Origin: Bacillota bacterium
GTDB taxonomy: Bacteria; Bacillota; UBA5301
DNA: 34,544 bases
Assembly (NCBI GenBank): GCA_012735535.1
Contig: JAAYHC010000047.1
Span: 1 to 34,544 of the forward strand
Reading direction: 5' to 3'
Made by a program: the position numbers and the translations under genes. Numbering within the stretch: the stretch's first letter is position 1; each line of letters begins with the position of its first letter. The notes beneath the pieces are model-generated. The model saw nothing but the letters and a program-made list of their open reading frames with translations. It did not search any database and was not told the origin of the DNA. Below are positions 1 to 11,448 of the stretch, piece by piece.

Positions 1-73
1 TAAAGACGACGTGATTCTTTCTGGTTCAAGTAAACATCACCTTTCATGCTGGGATAATTCTACAGATGAAAGG

Positions 74-120
74 GGGTGACATTTTCTCAGTCCCCTTATA
101 GGGTGACATTATCACAGTCC
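74..120. repeat. Two direct 20-bp repeats GGGTGACATT(T/A)TC(T/A)CAGTCC (74-93 and 101-120), possible insertion-sequence end remnant
   Basis: 18/20 identity between the two copies, 27-bp period; tandem end repeats of this kind are typical of IS termini; no transposase in window. Confidence 0.45.
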
Positions 121-143
121 AATAACAGAATGTGCAAATAGTG

Positions 144-172
144 TTGACACAACTATAGGTGCAAGCTAAAAT
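144..172 (+). promoter_or_regulatory. Candidate sigma-A promoter TTGACA-17-TAAAAT upstream of SAM riboswitch
   Basis: TTGACA 144-149, TAAAAT 167-172. Confidence 0.55.
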
Positions 173-217
173 ATAAGCTAACATTATCAAATTTAATAGA
201 TCTAACCAATTAAACAA

Positions 218-320
218 CCTAATCAAGAGAGGTGGAGGGACTGGCCCTATGAAACCCGGCAACCGCCAGCAATGGAAATGGTGCCAATTCCTGCAGGACT
301 TTGATCCTGAGAGATAAGGG
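218..320 (+). ncRNA. SAM-I (S-box) riboswitch aptamer
   Basis: aatcaagagaggtggagggactggccctatgaaacccggcaaccgcc...ggtgccaattcctgc...gagagataaggg matches the S-box consensus; upstream of metNIQ. Confidence 0.93.
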
Positions 321-343
321 AGAGTGACGAGTTGTGTACTTAG

Positions 344-369
344 AGCCCTCCGTTATCGAGGGCTTTTTT
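344..369 (+). terminator. Riboswitch-controlled intrinsic terminator
   Basis: AGCCCTC-CGTTATC-GAGGGCT followed by T-run, just before metN. Confidence 0.9.
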
Positions 370-370
370 A

Positions 371-1432
371 GTGGGAGTGAAGAGATTGATTAGAATCGAA
401 AATCTCAGCAAAACTTTTGGTAACCGTGACAATGGAGTAGTGGCTCTGGATAATGTCAGCTTGACGATCGAAAAGGGGCAGATTTTTGGCATTATCGGGC
501 TAAGCGGTGCCGGCAAAAGCACCTTGATTCGCTGCATTAATATGCTGGAGAAACCCGACCAAGGGCGGATTTTCATCGGCTCGAAAGAGATCACGGCGCT
601 CTCCGGCAAACAGCTTCGCCGCGAACGCAGCAAAATCGGGATGATCTTTCAACACTTTAATCTGTTGTCATCCCGAACCGTGGCGGATAATGTCGCTTTT
701 CCATTGGAAATCGCCGGTGTTCCCCGGACCGAAGCCAAAAAGCGTGTGGCCGAACTCCTGAGATTGGTAGGAATTGAGGATAAAGCCAACGCTTATCCCA
801 GCCAGCTTTCGGGTGGCCAAAAACAGCGAGTCGGTATCGCGCGAGCTTTGGCCAATAATCCGGAGGTGCTGCTTTGCGACGAGGCCACCTCAGCCCTCGA
901 CCCGCAAACAACGAAAACGATCTTAGCTTTATTGCAGGATATTAACCGGCGATTAGGGCTGACGATCGTCTTGATCACCCATGAAATGAACGTGGTCAAG
1001 GAGATCTGCGACTCGGTAGCGATTATTGATAACGGCCGGATCGTTGAAAAAGGCACCGTCTTGGAGGTCTTCGCCCATCCGCAGACCGAGGCGGCGCGAC
1101 GCTTCATCAAGGGCGTAATTCAAATCGACTTGCCCGAGGAGATTAAGAACCGCAGCCTGATTACCTTTGAGCCCAGTGAAAAAGTCATGCTGGTCAGACT
1201 TTCCTTTATCGGAGAATCGGCCGGTGAACCCGTCGTCTCGGCCCTGGTGCGCAAATTCGACGTCGATGCCAATATCCTGGCGGGTAATATCGACCATATT
1301 AAAGAGGTGCCCTTCGGCACTCTCGTCTTGGAACTGCGCGCCAAAAACGGAGGCCTGGATGCTGCTTTAACCTACTTGAGAGAACGCGGTATAGAAATTG
1401 AGGTGTTAAAAGATGAGTCAACCCCGGCTTAA
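371..1432 (+). CDS. metN: Methionine ABC transporter ATP-binding protein
   Basis: Walker [18 protein letters not shown] signature, C-terminal ACT-like/NIL region; start may be TTG at 386 (MIRIENLSK). Confidence 0.95.
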   Translation: MGVKRLIRIENLSKTFGNRDNGVVALDNVSLTIEKGQIFGIIGLSGAGKSTLIRCINMLEKPDQGRIFIGSKEITALSGKQLRRERSKIGMIFQHFNLLSSRTVADNVAFPLEIAGVPRTEAKKRVAELLRLVGIEDKANAYPSQLSGGQKQRVGIARALANNPEVLLCDEATSALDPQTTKTILALLQDINRRLGLTIVLITHEMNVVKEICDSVAIIDNGRIVEKGTVLEVFAHPQTEAARRFIKGVIQIDLPEEIKNRSLITFEPSEKVMLVRLSFIGESAGEPVVSALVRKFDVDANILAGNIDHIKEVPFGTLVLELRAKNGGLDAALTYLRERGIEIEVLKDESTPA

Positions 1433-2201
1433 CGGTAAAGTGAATTCTCTGCAGCGGTTTCTACCCGGAATTCTTGGCGTGGTAGCCTTGACGGCCTTTT
1501 ATTGGCTGGGCACGCAAGTCGAGTTGCCCGGGATTCTGGCCAACCTCACCGCTCCGATGCTCTGGCGAATGTTGATGGCTTCATTCTGGGAGACCCTATT
1601 GATGGTGGGAGTTTCTGTAGCTCTGGCCTTGGTCGGAGGATTGCCGCTCGGGGTCCTCTTGGTGACTACCTCGCCGGGCAATATTACGCCAAATATGGCG
1701 GTATACAAGGTGTTAAGCACGGTAGTCAATATCGGCCGTTCGATCCCGTTTATCATTTTGATGGTGGCGATTATCCCGTTTACCAGGATGATCGTGGGCA
1801 CCTCAATTGGCACCACCGCAGCTATCGTGCCGCTGACCGTTGCCGCGATTCCTTTTGTGGCCAGAATTGTCGAGTCCGCTTTGCGTGATGTGGACCGCGG
1901 AGTTGTCGAAGCAGCCCAAGCCATGGGAGCTTCTCCCTGGCAGATTATCAGTAAAGTGCTGTTGCCGGAGGCCTTGCCGACTCTAGTCCTAGGCGTCACC
2001 ATCACTGCAGTTAATCTGATTGGCTACTCGGCGATGGCGGGAGCCATTGGGGGCGGCGGCCTCGGAGACTTGGCGATCCGCTACGGATATCAGCGGTTCC
2101 GTGGCGATGTGATGCTGATGACCGTAATCGTATTGATTCTGTTGGTCGAGATCGTCCAGGCAGTGGGCGATTGGGCGGCCGAGAGTCTCAATAAAAAATA
2201 A
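1413..2201 (+). CDS. metI: Methionine ABC transporter permease
   Basis: MetI-type permease with [13 protein letters not shown] loop; overlaps metN. Confidence 0.95.
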   Translation: MSQPRLNGKVNSLQRFLPGILGVVALTAFYWLGTQVELPGILANLTAPMLWRMLMASFWETLLMVGVSVALALVGGLPLGVLLVTTSPGNITPNMAVYKVLSTVVNIGRSIPFIILMVAIIPFTRMIVGTSIGTTAAIVPLTVAAIPFVARIVESALRDVDRGVVEAAQAMGASPWQIISKVLLPEALPTLVLGVTITAVNLIGYSAMAGAIGGGGLGDLAIRYGYQRFRGDVMLMTVIVLILLVEIVQAVGDWAAESLNKK

Positions 2202-2227
2202 TTGATCAAGAGATGGAGGAATGAGTA

Positions 2228-3028
2228 ATGAGTAGGAGAGTATTGAGTGTCATCCTCGTAGTCACCTTGGCAGCAGTCTTCTGTGTAGCATTTCAGGTCA
2301 GTAGTTTGGCAGCGACGGTGTTGAAGGTCGGCGCTACCCCCGTGCCGCATGCGGAGGTTTTACGTGTTGTCCAACCGCTCTTGGCTAAGCAGGGGATCGA
2401 ACTACGGATCATCGAGTTCACCGACTATGTCCAACCTAACTTGGCTTTGGCTTCTGGTGATTTAGATGCAAACTATTTCCAACACATTCCGTATCTGGAG
2501 CAGTTTTCGGCTGATCACCGCTTGAATCTGACATATACGGCCAAAGTACATATCGAGCCGATGGCGGTATTTTCAGCGAAACACAAGAATCTGGCTGACC
2601 TGAAACGAGGCGCCCAGATCGCCATTCCGAATGATCCGACCAATGGTGGCCGCGCCTTGCTGTTGCTGGAGAGCGCCGGTCTGATCAAGTTAGCATCCGG
2701 GGTCGGCTTAACCGCAACCCCCTTTGACATCGTGTCCAACCCGCTCAACCTGCGGATAGTCGAGCTTGAGGCGGCGCAACTGCCCCGCTCGTTGTCGGAT
2801 GTCGATGCAGCTGTGATTAACGGTAACTATGCCCTCGAGGCAGGCCTGTCGGTCTTAAGAGATGCGCTGTTCATCGAGACTGCCGATTCTCCGTATGTGA
2901 ACGTTTTGGCAGTGCGCAAGGGCGATACCAACCCGGCCCTGGACAAACTGGCCGAGGTTCTGGCCAGCCAAGAGGTTAAGGACTTTATTCTCAAGACCTA
3001 TAACGGTGCTGTCGTGCCGGCCTTCTAG
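2228..3028 (+). CDS. metQ: Methionine ABC transporter substrate-binding protein
   Basis: NlpA/MetQ family (LKVGATPVPHAEVL, DANYFQHIPYLEQF); signal peptide present. Confidence 0.93.
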   Translation: MSRRVLSVILVVTLAAVFCVAFQVSSLAATVLKVGATPVPHAEVLRVVQPLLAKQGIELRIIEFTDYVQPNLALASGDLDANYFQHIPYLEQFSADHRLNLTYTAKVHIEPMAVFSAKHKNLADLKRGAQIAIPNDPTNGGRALLLLESAGLIKLASGVGLTATPFDIVSNPLNLRIVELEAAQLPRSLSDVDAAVINGNYALEAGLSVLRDALFIETADSPYVNVLAVRKGDTNPALDKLAEVLASQEVKDFILKTYNGAVVPAF

Positions 3029-3050
3029 AGCAGCCTGACCCAGATGGGAG

Positions 3051-3078
3051 AGCCCACCGTGTGAGCGGTGGGCTTTTT
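3051..3078 (+). terminator. Intrinsic terminator after metQ, shared with convergent hemerythrin-like gene
   Basis: AGCCCACCG-TGTGAG-CGGTGGGCT then TTTT. Confidence 0.85.
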
Positions 3079-3080
3079 GC

Positions 3081-3488
3081 TTAGCCGAGCAGTGGGTAGA
3101 GTTCTTTGCTTTCTCGCCGGATCCGCTTTTCCAGCTGCGTCAATAAGTCATGGGTTTGGCGACGAAAGGACGGGAAAGAATTCCGGATTTGGGCTGCGGT
3201 TTGATAATCGGCGCGATACGTGGTAAAGGCGTCGACTAGGCCGCCTTGTTCGGTGAGAAACTTGGTGGCGGTCGCTTTGACCAGCGGATCGGCGGCTGAG
3301 AGCAGTGTGGGGTAGAGGCCGTTATCTTCTGCGGCCAAATGGATCAGAAGTTTGCCGGAAAAGATGTTCAGCGTGGAAACGAGTTTGGCCCAATCGACAT
3401 CGGCGTCCTCGATCAGTTGGCGGATTTTCGCGGACATCTCCAGCAACTCGGCATGTTGTCTGTTTAGATTTTTCAACAGCATGGACAT
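3081..3488 (-). CDS. Hemerythrin-like (HHE domain) protein
   Basis: QHAELLEM, HLAAEDNGLYP, RRESKELYPLL pattern of HHE cation-binding domains. Confidence 0.75.
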   Translation of the reverse strand: MSMLLKNLNRQHAELLEMSAKIRQLIEDADVDWAKLVSTLNIFSGKLLIHLAAEDNGLYPTLLSAADPLVKATATKFLTEQGGLVDAFTTYRADYQTAAQIRNSFPSFRRQTHDLLTQLEKRIRRESKELYPLLG

Positions 3489-3504
3489 CTTGCACCCTCA
3501 CCTC

Positions 3505-3533
3505 ATTTATAACTGAGTTACTTAGTTATAAAT
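3505..3533. promoter_or_regulatory. 29-bp inverted repeat ATTTATAACT-GAGTTACTT-AGTTATAAAT, candidate operator
   Basis: 10-bp perfect arms; lies 17-45 bp upstream of the hemerythrin-like start codon. Confidence 0.6.
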
Positions 3534-3617
3534 TACCGGAAAAGTCTTCATTTCCCTGCCGGGTTGGCGAAATTTACATGTCGTCAAGGGGGAGTAAGCG
3601 AAAAGTTACAAAAAGAA

Positions 3618-3692
<75 letters not shown>

Positions 3693-3739
3693 ACTAAACA
3701 TGAACATCTTTTAGGCTGATAATGCTTGAAGCAAAATAT

Positions 3740-3768
3740 ACATTATCACGTTTACGGCCACTTGTCAA
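3740..3768 (-). promoter_or_regulatory. Promoter TTGACA-17-TAATGT for tRNA-Arg
   Basis: Minus-strand hexamers; the tRNA-Thr(TGT) promoter has the same hexamers. Confidence 0.6.
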
Positions 3769-3835
3769 CAACCGCGAAAAGGAGTACGCCGATTGGGCAG
3801 CGAACTTCTAAGCATTCCCGCGCTGGAGGAGAAAC

Positions 3836-6483
<2,648 letters not shown>

Positions 6484-6532
6484 TCCGTGGTAGCAGGGAT
6501 AACTGACAATACACGCGAATATCTTAAGTGTA

Positions 6533-6551
6533 GGCCGGGGTGACCCCGGCC
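6533..6551 (+). terminator. Perfect hairpin GGCCGGGG-TGA-CCCCGGCC downstream of guaB; weak terminator or attenuator
   Basis: 8-bp GC stem, triloop, weak T-tract. Confidence 0.5.
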
Positions 6552-6574
6552 GCCATTTTAAGGATGATGCGCCA

Positions 6575-7339
6575 TTGCCGGAATTTCTACTATTACCCGC
6601 AAAAACACGCAGTTGGCGGTTGCTGGATGTCTTTGTCATCCTGGTTCTCGCCATGCTCATCATTCCCCTGATTTGCGTCTGGGCGGTCAAGATCGGCTAT
6701 CAGATTAGAGGCATTGAGGTTACTTTAGAACAACTCCAAGAGACGACCCTGTTGCCGGCGCTTTTCCTGCAGGAGCTGGCTTTGCTGTGGTTGACGGTGG
6801 CCTCCGTCAGGCGCGGGTATGGCCGACCGCTAGCGGCCATCGGTATTAACCGGGTGCCGCCGGTAAGGACAATTTTCTCCGGCTTACTGTGGGGTGCAGC
6901 CCTTTTTTGGGCTCAGGTGATGGCCGAACAGATCTCCTTTCTCTTCTTTTCCGTTTTTCTTGGGCAGGAAGAGCTCACCAAAGTCCTAACCGAAGAAACG
7001 CAACAAATAACCAGCTTGTTTGGGCTTGGGCGCGACCCCCTTTCGCTGGTCCTGTTAATCCTATTGTTTGTTGTGCTGGTTCCCTTGGCGGAAGAGGTCT
7101 TTTTCCGCGGTTTTGCCTTTCAAGTCTTTAAGGAGCGTTACGGTGGTCGAGGGGCCGTTTTTGCCACCGCCTTGTTATTCACCTTGATGCACGGCTACGT
7201 TGTGGAGTTCCTACCTATTTTTGCGGTCGGCATTGGTCTCGGGTATATCACTAAGCACTTCCAATCAATCTGGCCCGGTGTGATTGGACACGCACTAATT
7301 AATCTGATCTCAGTTGTAACAGGCGTTTTCTTTCAGTAA
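6575..7339 (+). CDS. CPBP-family intramembrane metalloprotease
   Basis: EEVFFRGF and HALINLIS motifs (CPBP/Abi), multiple TM segments; TTG start. Confidence 0.88.
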   Translation: MPEFLLLPAKTRSWRLLDVFVILVLAMLIIPLICVWAVKIGYQIRGIEVTLEQLQETTLLPALFLQELALLWLTVASVRRGYGRPLAAIGINRVPPVRTIFSGLLWGAALFWAQVMAEQISFLFFSVFLGQEELTKVLTEETQQITSLFGLGRDPLSLVLLILLFVVLVPLAEEVFFRGFAFQVFKERYGGRGAVFATALLFTLMHGYVVEFLPIFAVGIGLGYITKHFQSIWPGVIGHALINLISVVTGVFFQ

Positions 7340-7355
7340 GAGGAGCTGTTAACAG

Positions 7356-8762
7356 ATGACTGACAAAACAATGAGTTGTGAGCCGCATGCTCCGGTGGAT
7401 GCTTCACCACAGGTGAAGGCTGAGGTACGCCGGAGTGTTTTGCTTTTAGCTTGGCCGGCAGTGATCGAGATGTTGTTGCAGATGAGCGTAGGCATTGCCG
7501 ACATGGTCATGGTCGGCAGACTCGGAGCTGCAGCCCTAGCTTCGGTCGAGATCACCAACCGCTTGATCAACTTGGCCATCGCCATCTTTGCCGCGATTAG
7601 TACCGGAGCTACCGCACTCGTGGCCCGGCATATCGGTGCCGATGAACCGGGCGAAGCCAATCTCATTGCCAGGCAATCACTCGTCCTGGTGGCCATTTTG
7701 GGGGTATTAGTCGGCCTTGGTGGGGTCTTATGGGCTGAGCCTTTGACCGAGTTCATGCTCATCTTTGGTGAACAGTCTGATCCGGAAGTCGTGGTTTTGG
7801 GCGGTAAGTATCTCGAAATTGTGGCCTATTCAATGCCGCTATCAATGATCCTGCTGGTGGTCAACGGTATATTACGCGGCGCCGGCGACACCAAAACCCC
7901 GATGTGGGTGACCGGTTTGGTCAATATTCTTAACATCTTTGGCAACTATCTATTAATTTTCGGCAAATTTGGTTTCCCCGCTCTGGGTGTGGCCGGTGCA
8001 GCGTGGGCAACTGCCATATCGCGCGCGGTAGGCGGCATTATAGTGCTGGTGATACTGTTTCGAGGCCATAATCCGCGGCTCCGTCTGTCCATTAAGGATC
8101 GCTATTACCCTGATTGGCCGGTGATTAGAAGGGTGATGCGGATCGGCGTGCCGGCTGCGGTGGAGCAGTTCGTGCTCAGGGCGGGACAGTTATTATATGG
8201 CATGATTGTTGCCGGTATGGGCACGACCGTACTTGCCGCCCACGCTATTGCCCTCACGGCGGAGTCACTTTCATTTATGCCCGGCTCCGGTTTTGGTTTG
8301 GCCGCGATGACTCTGGTCGGACAGAATCTGGGGGCCGAAGAACCAAAACGCGCAGAGATCTCCGTTGCCGAAGCCGGCAAGACAGCGATGTACAGTATGG
8401 GCATTATGGGAATCATCTTCTTTCTCTGGGCAGAGCCGATCATCAAGTTGTTTACCGCCGATCCTGCGGTGATTCCTTTAGCCAGCTTGGCGTTACGCAT
8501 TGTTGCGATCAGCCAACCGGCCCTGGCTTGGACGATGGTGATCTCCGGCGGATTGCGCGGGGCCGGTGATACCAAGTATGTTATGTACATTATGGCCGCC
8601 GGCATATGGGGGTTGCGGGTACCGTTGGCCTATTTCCTCGGGAGCACCCTCGGGTTGGGTTTGGCTGGTGCTTGGTACGCGATGATTGTCGATTTGTTCA
8701 TCCGAACGATCCTGTTTGGCTTCAGGTTCCGCCACGGCGGGTGGAAACAGTTGGCGGTCTAA
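7356..8762 (+). CDS. MATE-family efflux transporter
   Basis: 12-TM hydrophobic protein with GAGDTKTPMW and GAGDTKYVMY repeats. Confidence 0.93.
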   Translation: MTDKTMSCEPHAPVDASPQVKAEVRRSVLLLAWPAVIEMLLQMSVGIADMVMVGRLGAAALASVEITNRLINLAIAIFAAISTGATALVARHIGADEPGEANLIARQSLVLVAILGVLVGLGGVLWAEPLTEFMLIFGEQSDPEVVVLGGKYLEIVAYSMPLSMILLVVNGILRGAGDTKTPMWVTGLVNILNIFGNYLLIFGKFGFPALGVAGAAWATAISRAVGGIIVLVILFRGHNPRLRLSIKDRYYPDWPVIRRVMRIGVPAAVEQFVLRAGQLLYGMIVAGMGTTVLAAHAIALTAESLSFMPGSGFGLAAMTLVGQNLGAEEPKRAEISVAEAGKTAMYSMGIMGIIFFLWAEPIIKLFTADPAVIPLASLALRIVAISQPALAWTMVISGGLRGAGDTKYVMYIMAAGIWGLRVPLAYFLGSTLGLGLAGAWYAMIVDLFIRTILFGFRFRHGGWKQLAV

Positions 8763-8814
8763 CGGCAGGATTTCGCTGGTGCTTGCCGAAAAATGTCAGG
8801 AGAGATAGGAATTT

Positions 8815-9288
8815 GTGACGGAAGGGGACAAGCCAATGCAAAGCGTCCAAATCGTGGTATTTAGGGTTGGCGGGCTTGAGTATGCTGTTGGTATCGAACA
8901 GGTACAGGAAATAATCGACCGCGCCGAGATAACCAGAGTCCCCCATGCTCCCGATTTTATATTAGGGGTTTTTAATTTACGCGGTAAAATCATCCCGGCG
9001 ATCGACCTGATGCGACGACTAGGACTCGGTTCAACCAGTCAGGACGCGCAAATTATTGTCGAAGTGGCTACCGATGACCATACAATCGGCATCCTAGCCG
9101 ACTATGTTACAGAGACCACCGAGGTCCCAGCCGAGGATATCGAGCCGCCTTCGGTGATGATCGGTGATACTAGCCAGAAATATATTAAAGGTATCGTCAA
9201 GATCGATGATCGGCTGATCAGCCTCTTGGACTTGGAGGCTCTATTAAACATTGACGAAACCACCGCTAGCGAAAGGCAGGTGAGATAG
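8815..9288 (+). CDS. cheW: Chemotaxis adaptor CheW
   Basis: CheW domain (GLEYAVGIEQVQEIID, VFNLRGKIIPAIDL); alternative ATG start at 8836. Confidence 0.93.
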   Translation: MTEGDKPMQSVQIVVFRVGGLEYAVGIEQVQEIIDRAEITRVPHAPDFILGVFNLRGKIIPAIDLMRRLGLGSTSQDAQIIVEVATDDHTIGILADYVTETTEVPAEDIEPPSVMIGDTSQKYIKGIVKIDDRLISLLDLEALLNIDETTASERQVR

Positions 9289-9303
9289 CACCGCCGGTGC
9301 TAT
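9285..9303 (+). promoter_or_regulatory. Perfect palindrome ATAGCACCG-C-CGGTGCTAT between cheW SD/stop region and cheA start
   Basis: 9-nt perfect arms; 7-8 bp hairpin possible; SD AGGTGA 9278-9283 upstream, ATG 9309 downstream. Confidence 0.65.
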
Positions 9304-11444
9304 GGCATATGGATATGTCCCAATACCTAGGCATCTTTATCGATGAGGCCAAAGAACACGTCCAAGCAATGAATGAGGGCTTGCTGGCCTTGGAGCAAGA
9401 TCCGGAAAACGAACACACCATTGAGGCGATCTTCCGGGCTGCCCACACGCTCAAAGGTATGTCCGCTACAATGGGTTTTGAAACCATCGCCGAGCTTACG
9501 CACGCGATGGAGAATGTACTTGATAAAATCCGGCATCACGAGATCAAAGTGACTCCGGAAACGATGGACACTTTGTTTAAGTGCCTGGATTCTTTAGAAG
9601 CGTTTTTAACTGCTATTACCACTGATGAGACCAATTTGCCTGAGGTCGAGCACTTGATTGCCGAGCTCCAGGCCCATCTCGAAGGCAATCGGCCGGTGCG
9701 CTCCGAAGTCGCGGCTGCCTCCGAGCCGGCCTTAGAGGCTGATGTGCCTGCCGAGCCCGTAGTGGAGCCGGAAGTCAACCTGATTCCCTTGACCGAGCGA
9801 GAACTCGAGGAAATGCGGGAAGAGATTTCAAAAGGGCTGAACCCGCTGCAAATTAAAGTGAGTTTGGACGCCAATTGTGTTTTAAAATCGGCTCGGGCCT
9901 ATTTGGTCATCCGCAACCTCGAAGAGCGGGGTCAAATCATTAAGGTGATCCCGTCCCTCAACGACCTCGAAGAGGAGAATTTTGACCGCTCGTTTGAGGT
10001 GGTTTTCCTGTCCTATCTGAACCTCAACGAGGTGCGCTCGATAATTGAGCACATTTCCGAGATTGAAAAGGTCGAAATTGTGCCGTATCCGGTTCCCATG
10101 CACGCGGCTCAGCAGAAGCAACCCTCCGAGCAGGCGGTTAGTCAACAGCAACCCAAGCAGACCCAACAACAGTCGAAGAATGGCCAGGCCGCCAAAGAAC
10201 AGGCTAACAATGGTGTGCAGAAGAATAAAGTGCGCCAGACCGTCCGGGTTGATATCGAAAAGCTCGACAGCCTGATGAATTTAGTAGCTGAACTTGTCAT
10301 TAACCGAAGCCGCCTGGCCCAGATCGGTATCGAGATCAAATCTGCGGTCTTCAACGAAACAATCGGACAATTAGCGCAGATTACCACCGATCTGCAAAGC
10401 TTGGTGATGAAGGCGCGCATGGTGCCGATTGACCAAGTGTTTAGTCGGTTCCCGCGCATGGTCCGCGATCTCTCCCGCGAACTCGGCAAAGAGATCAACT
10501 TGGTTATTGACGGTGCTGATACCGAGCTCGACCGGTCGGTGGTTGATGAGATCGGCGACCCGCTGATTCACCTGTTGCGTAACGCCGTCGATCACGGGAT
10601 TGAACCTCCGGAGGTTCGTGAGCGACAAGGAAAACCCAGAGTTGGTAGGATTCATCTCTCCGCACGGCACGAGGGGAACCAGGTTGTTGTTGAGGTCAGT
10701 GATGACGGCGCGGGCATCAACTACGAGAAAATTAAGCGAAAGGCGATTCAAAGAGGCATTATCAGCGAAGAAGACGCTGCTAGTTTGACCAATGAGGAAA
10801 TTGCCAAATTGCTGTTCAAGTCCGGCTTTAGTACGGCCGATAAGGTTACGGATGTTTCCGGACGCGGGGTAGGTCTTGATGTGGTCGCCTCCAAAATTCA
10901 GGCCTTAAATGGAACCGTAGATTTGGAGAGTGTACCTGGCCAAGGGTCGACGTTCAGTATTAAATTACCCTTGACTTTGGCTATTATTCAAGCCCTCCTC
11001 GTAAAGCTGGGCCGCTCGGAAGTATATGCTTTGCCGCTAGAAAACATTGAGGAAATCATCAACGTCAGTCCCAAAGACCTCAAGATGGTCCAGGATCAAC
11101 AATACATCCTGTATCGTGGTCAGGTTATTCCGGCCGTGGATCTCTCCGTGCTGTTTGAGGTTCCGGATTGCTGTCGTCAGGAGACCGAGAAGCGGACGAT
11201 GGTGGTGGCGAAAACCGCCGGACGCCGTATCGGCTTGATGGTTGATGATCTGATCGGACAGCAAGAAATAGTCATCAAATCGCTTGACCAGCTGCTCAAG
11301 GGTGTTGAAGGATTTGCCGGGGCGGCAATTCTGGGTGATGGTACGGTTACGCTGATCCTGGATGTCTTGGAGATCGCCTTGATTCAGAGACGGTTGGCCA
11401 GAAAAAGCCAGGCTGAAAAAGAACTGGTAGCAATTAGCGAATGA
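9297..11444 (+). CDS. cheA: Chemotaxis histidine kinase CheA (GTG 9297 or ATG 9309/9315 start)
   Basis: Hpt (AAHTLKGMSATMGF), NAVDHGIEPPEVR, DDGAGI, GRGVGLDVV, C-terminal CheW-like domain. Confidence 0.96.
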   Translation: MLWHMDMSQYLGIFIDEAKEHVQAMNEGLLALEQDPENEHTIEAIFRAAHTLKGMSATMGFETIAELTHAMENVLDKIRHHEIKVTPETMDTLFKCLDSLEAFLTAITTDETNLPEVEHLIAELQAHLEGNRPVRSEVAAASEPALEADVPAEPVVEPEVNLIPLTERELEEMREEISKGLNPLQIKVSLDANCVLKSARAYLVIRNLEERGQIIKVIPSLNDLEEENFDRSFEVVFLSYLNLNEVRSIIEHISEIEKVEIVPYPVPMHAAQQKQPSEQAVSQQQPKQTQQQSKNGQAAKEQANNGVQKNKVRQTVRVDIEKLDSLMNLVAELVINRSRLAQIGIEIKSAVFNETIGQLAQITTDLQSLVMKARMVPIDQVFSRFPRMVRDLSRELGKEINLVIDGADTELDRSVVDEIGDPLIHLLRNAVDHGIEPPEVRERQGKPRVGRIHLSARHEGNQVVVEVSDDGAGINYEKIKRKAIQRGIISEEDAASLTNEEIAKLLFKSGFSTADKVTDVSGRGVGLDVVASKIQALNGTVDLESVPGQGSTFSIKLPLTLAIIQALLVKLGRSEVYALPLENIEEIINVSPKDLKMVQDQQYILYRGQVIPAVDLSVLFEVPDCCRQETEKRTMVVAKTAGRRIGLMVDDLIGQQEIVIKSLDQLLKGVEGFAGAAILGDGTVTLILDVLEIALIQRRLARKSQAEKELVAISE

Positions 11445-11448
11445 TTGG

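Noticed and set aside
44-262. 72-aa minus ORF over the leader region
   Set aside because: Overlaps the promoter and SAM-I riboswitch; no recognisable protein features.
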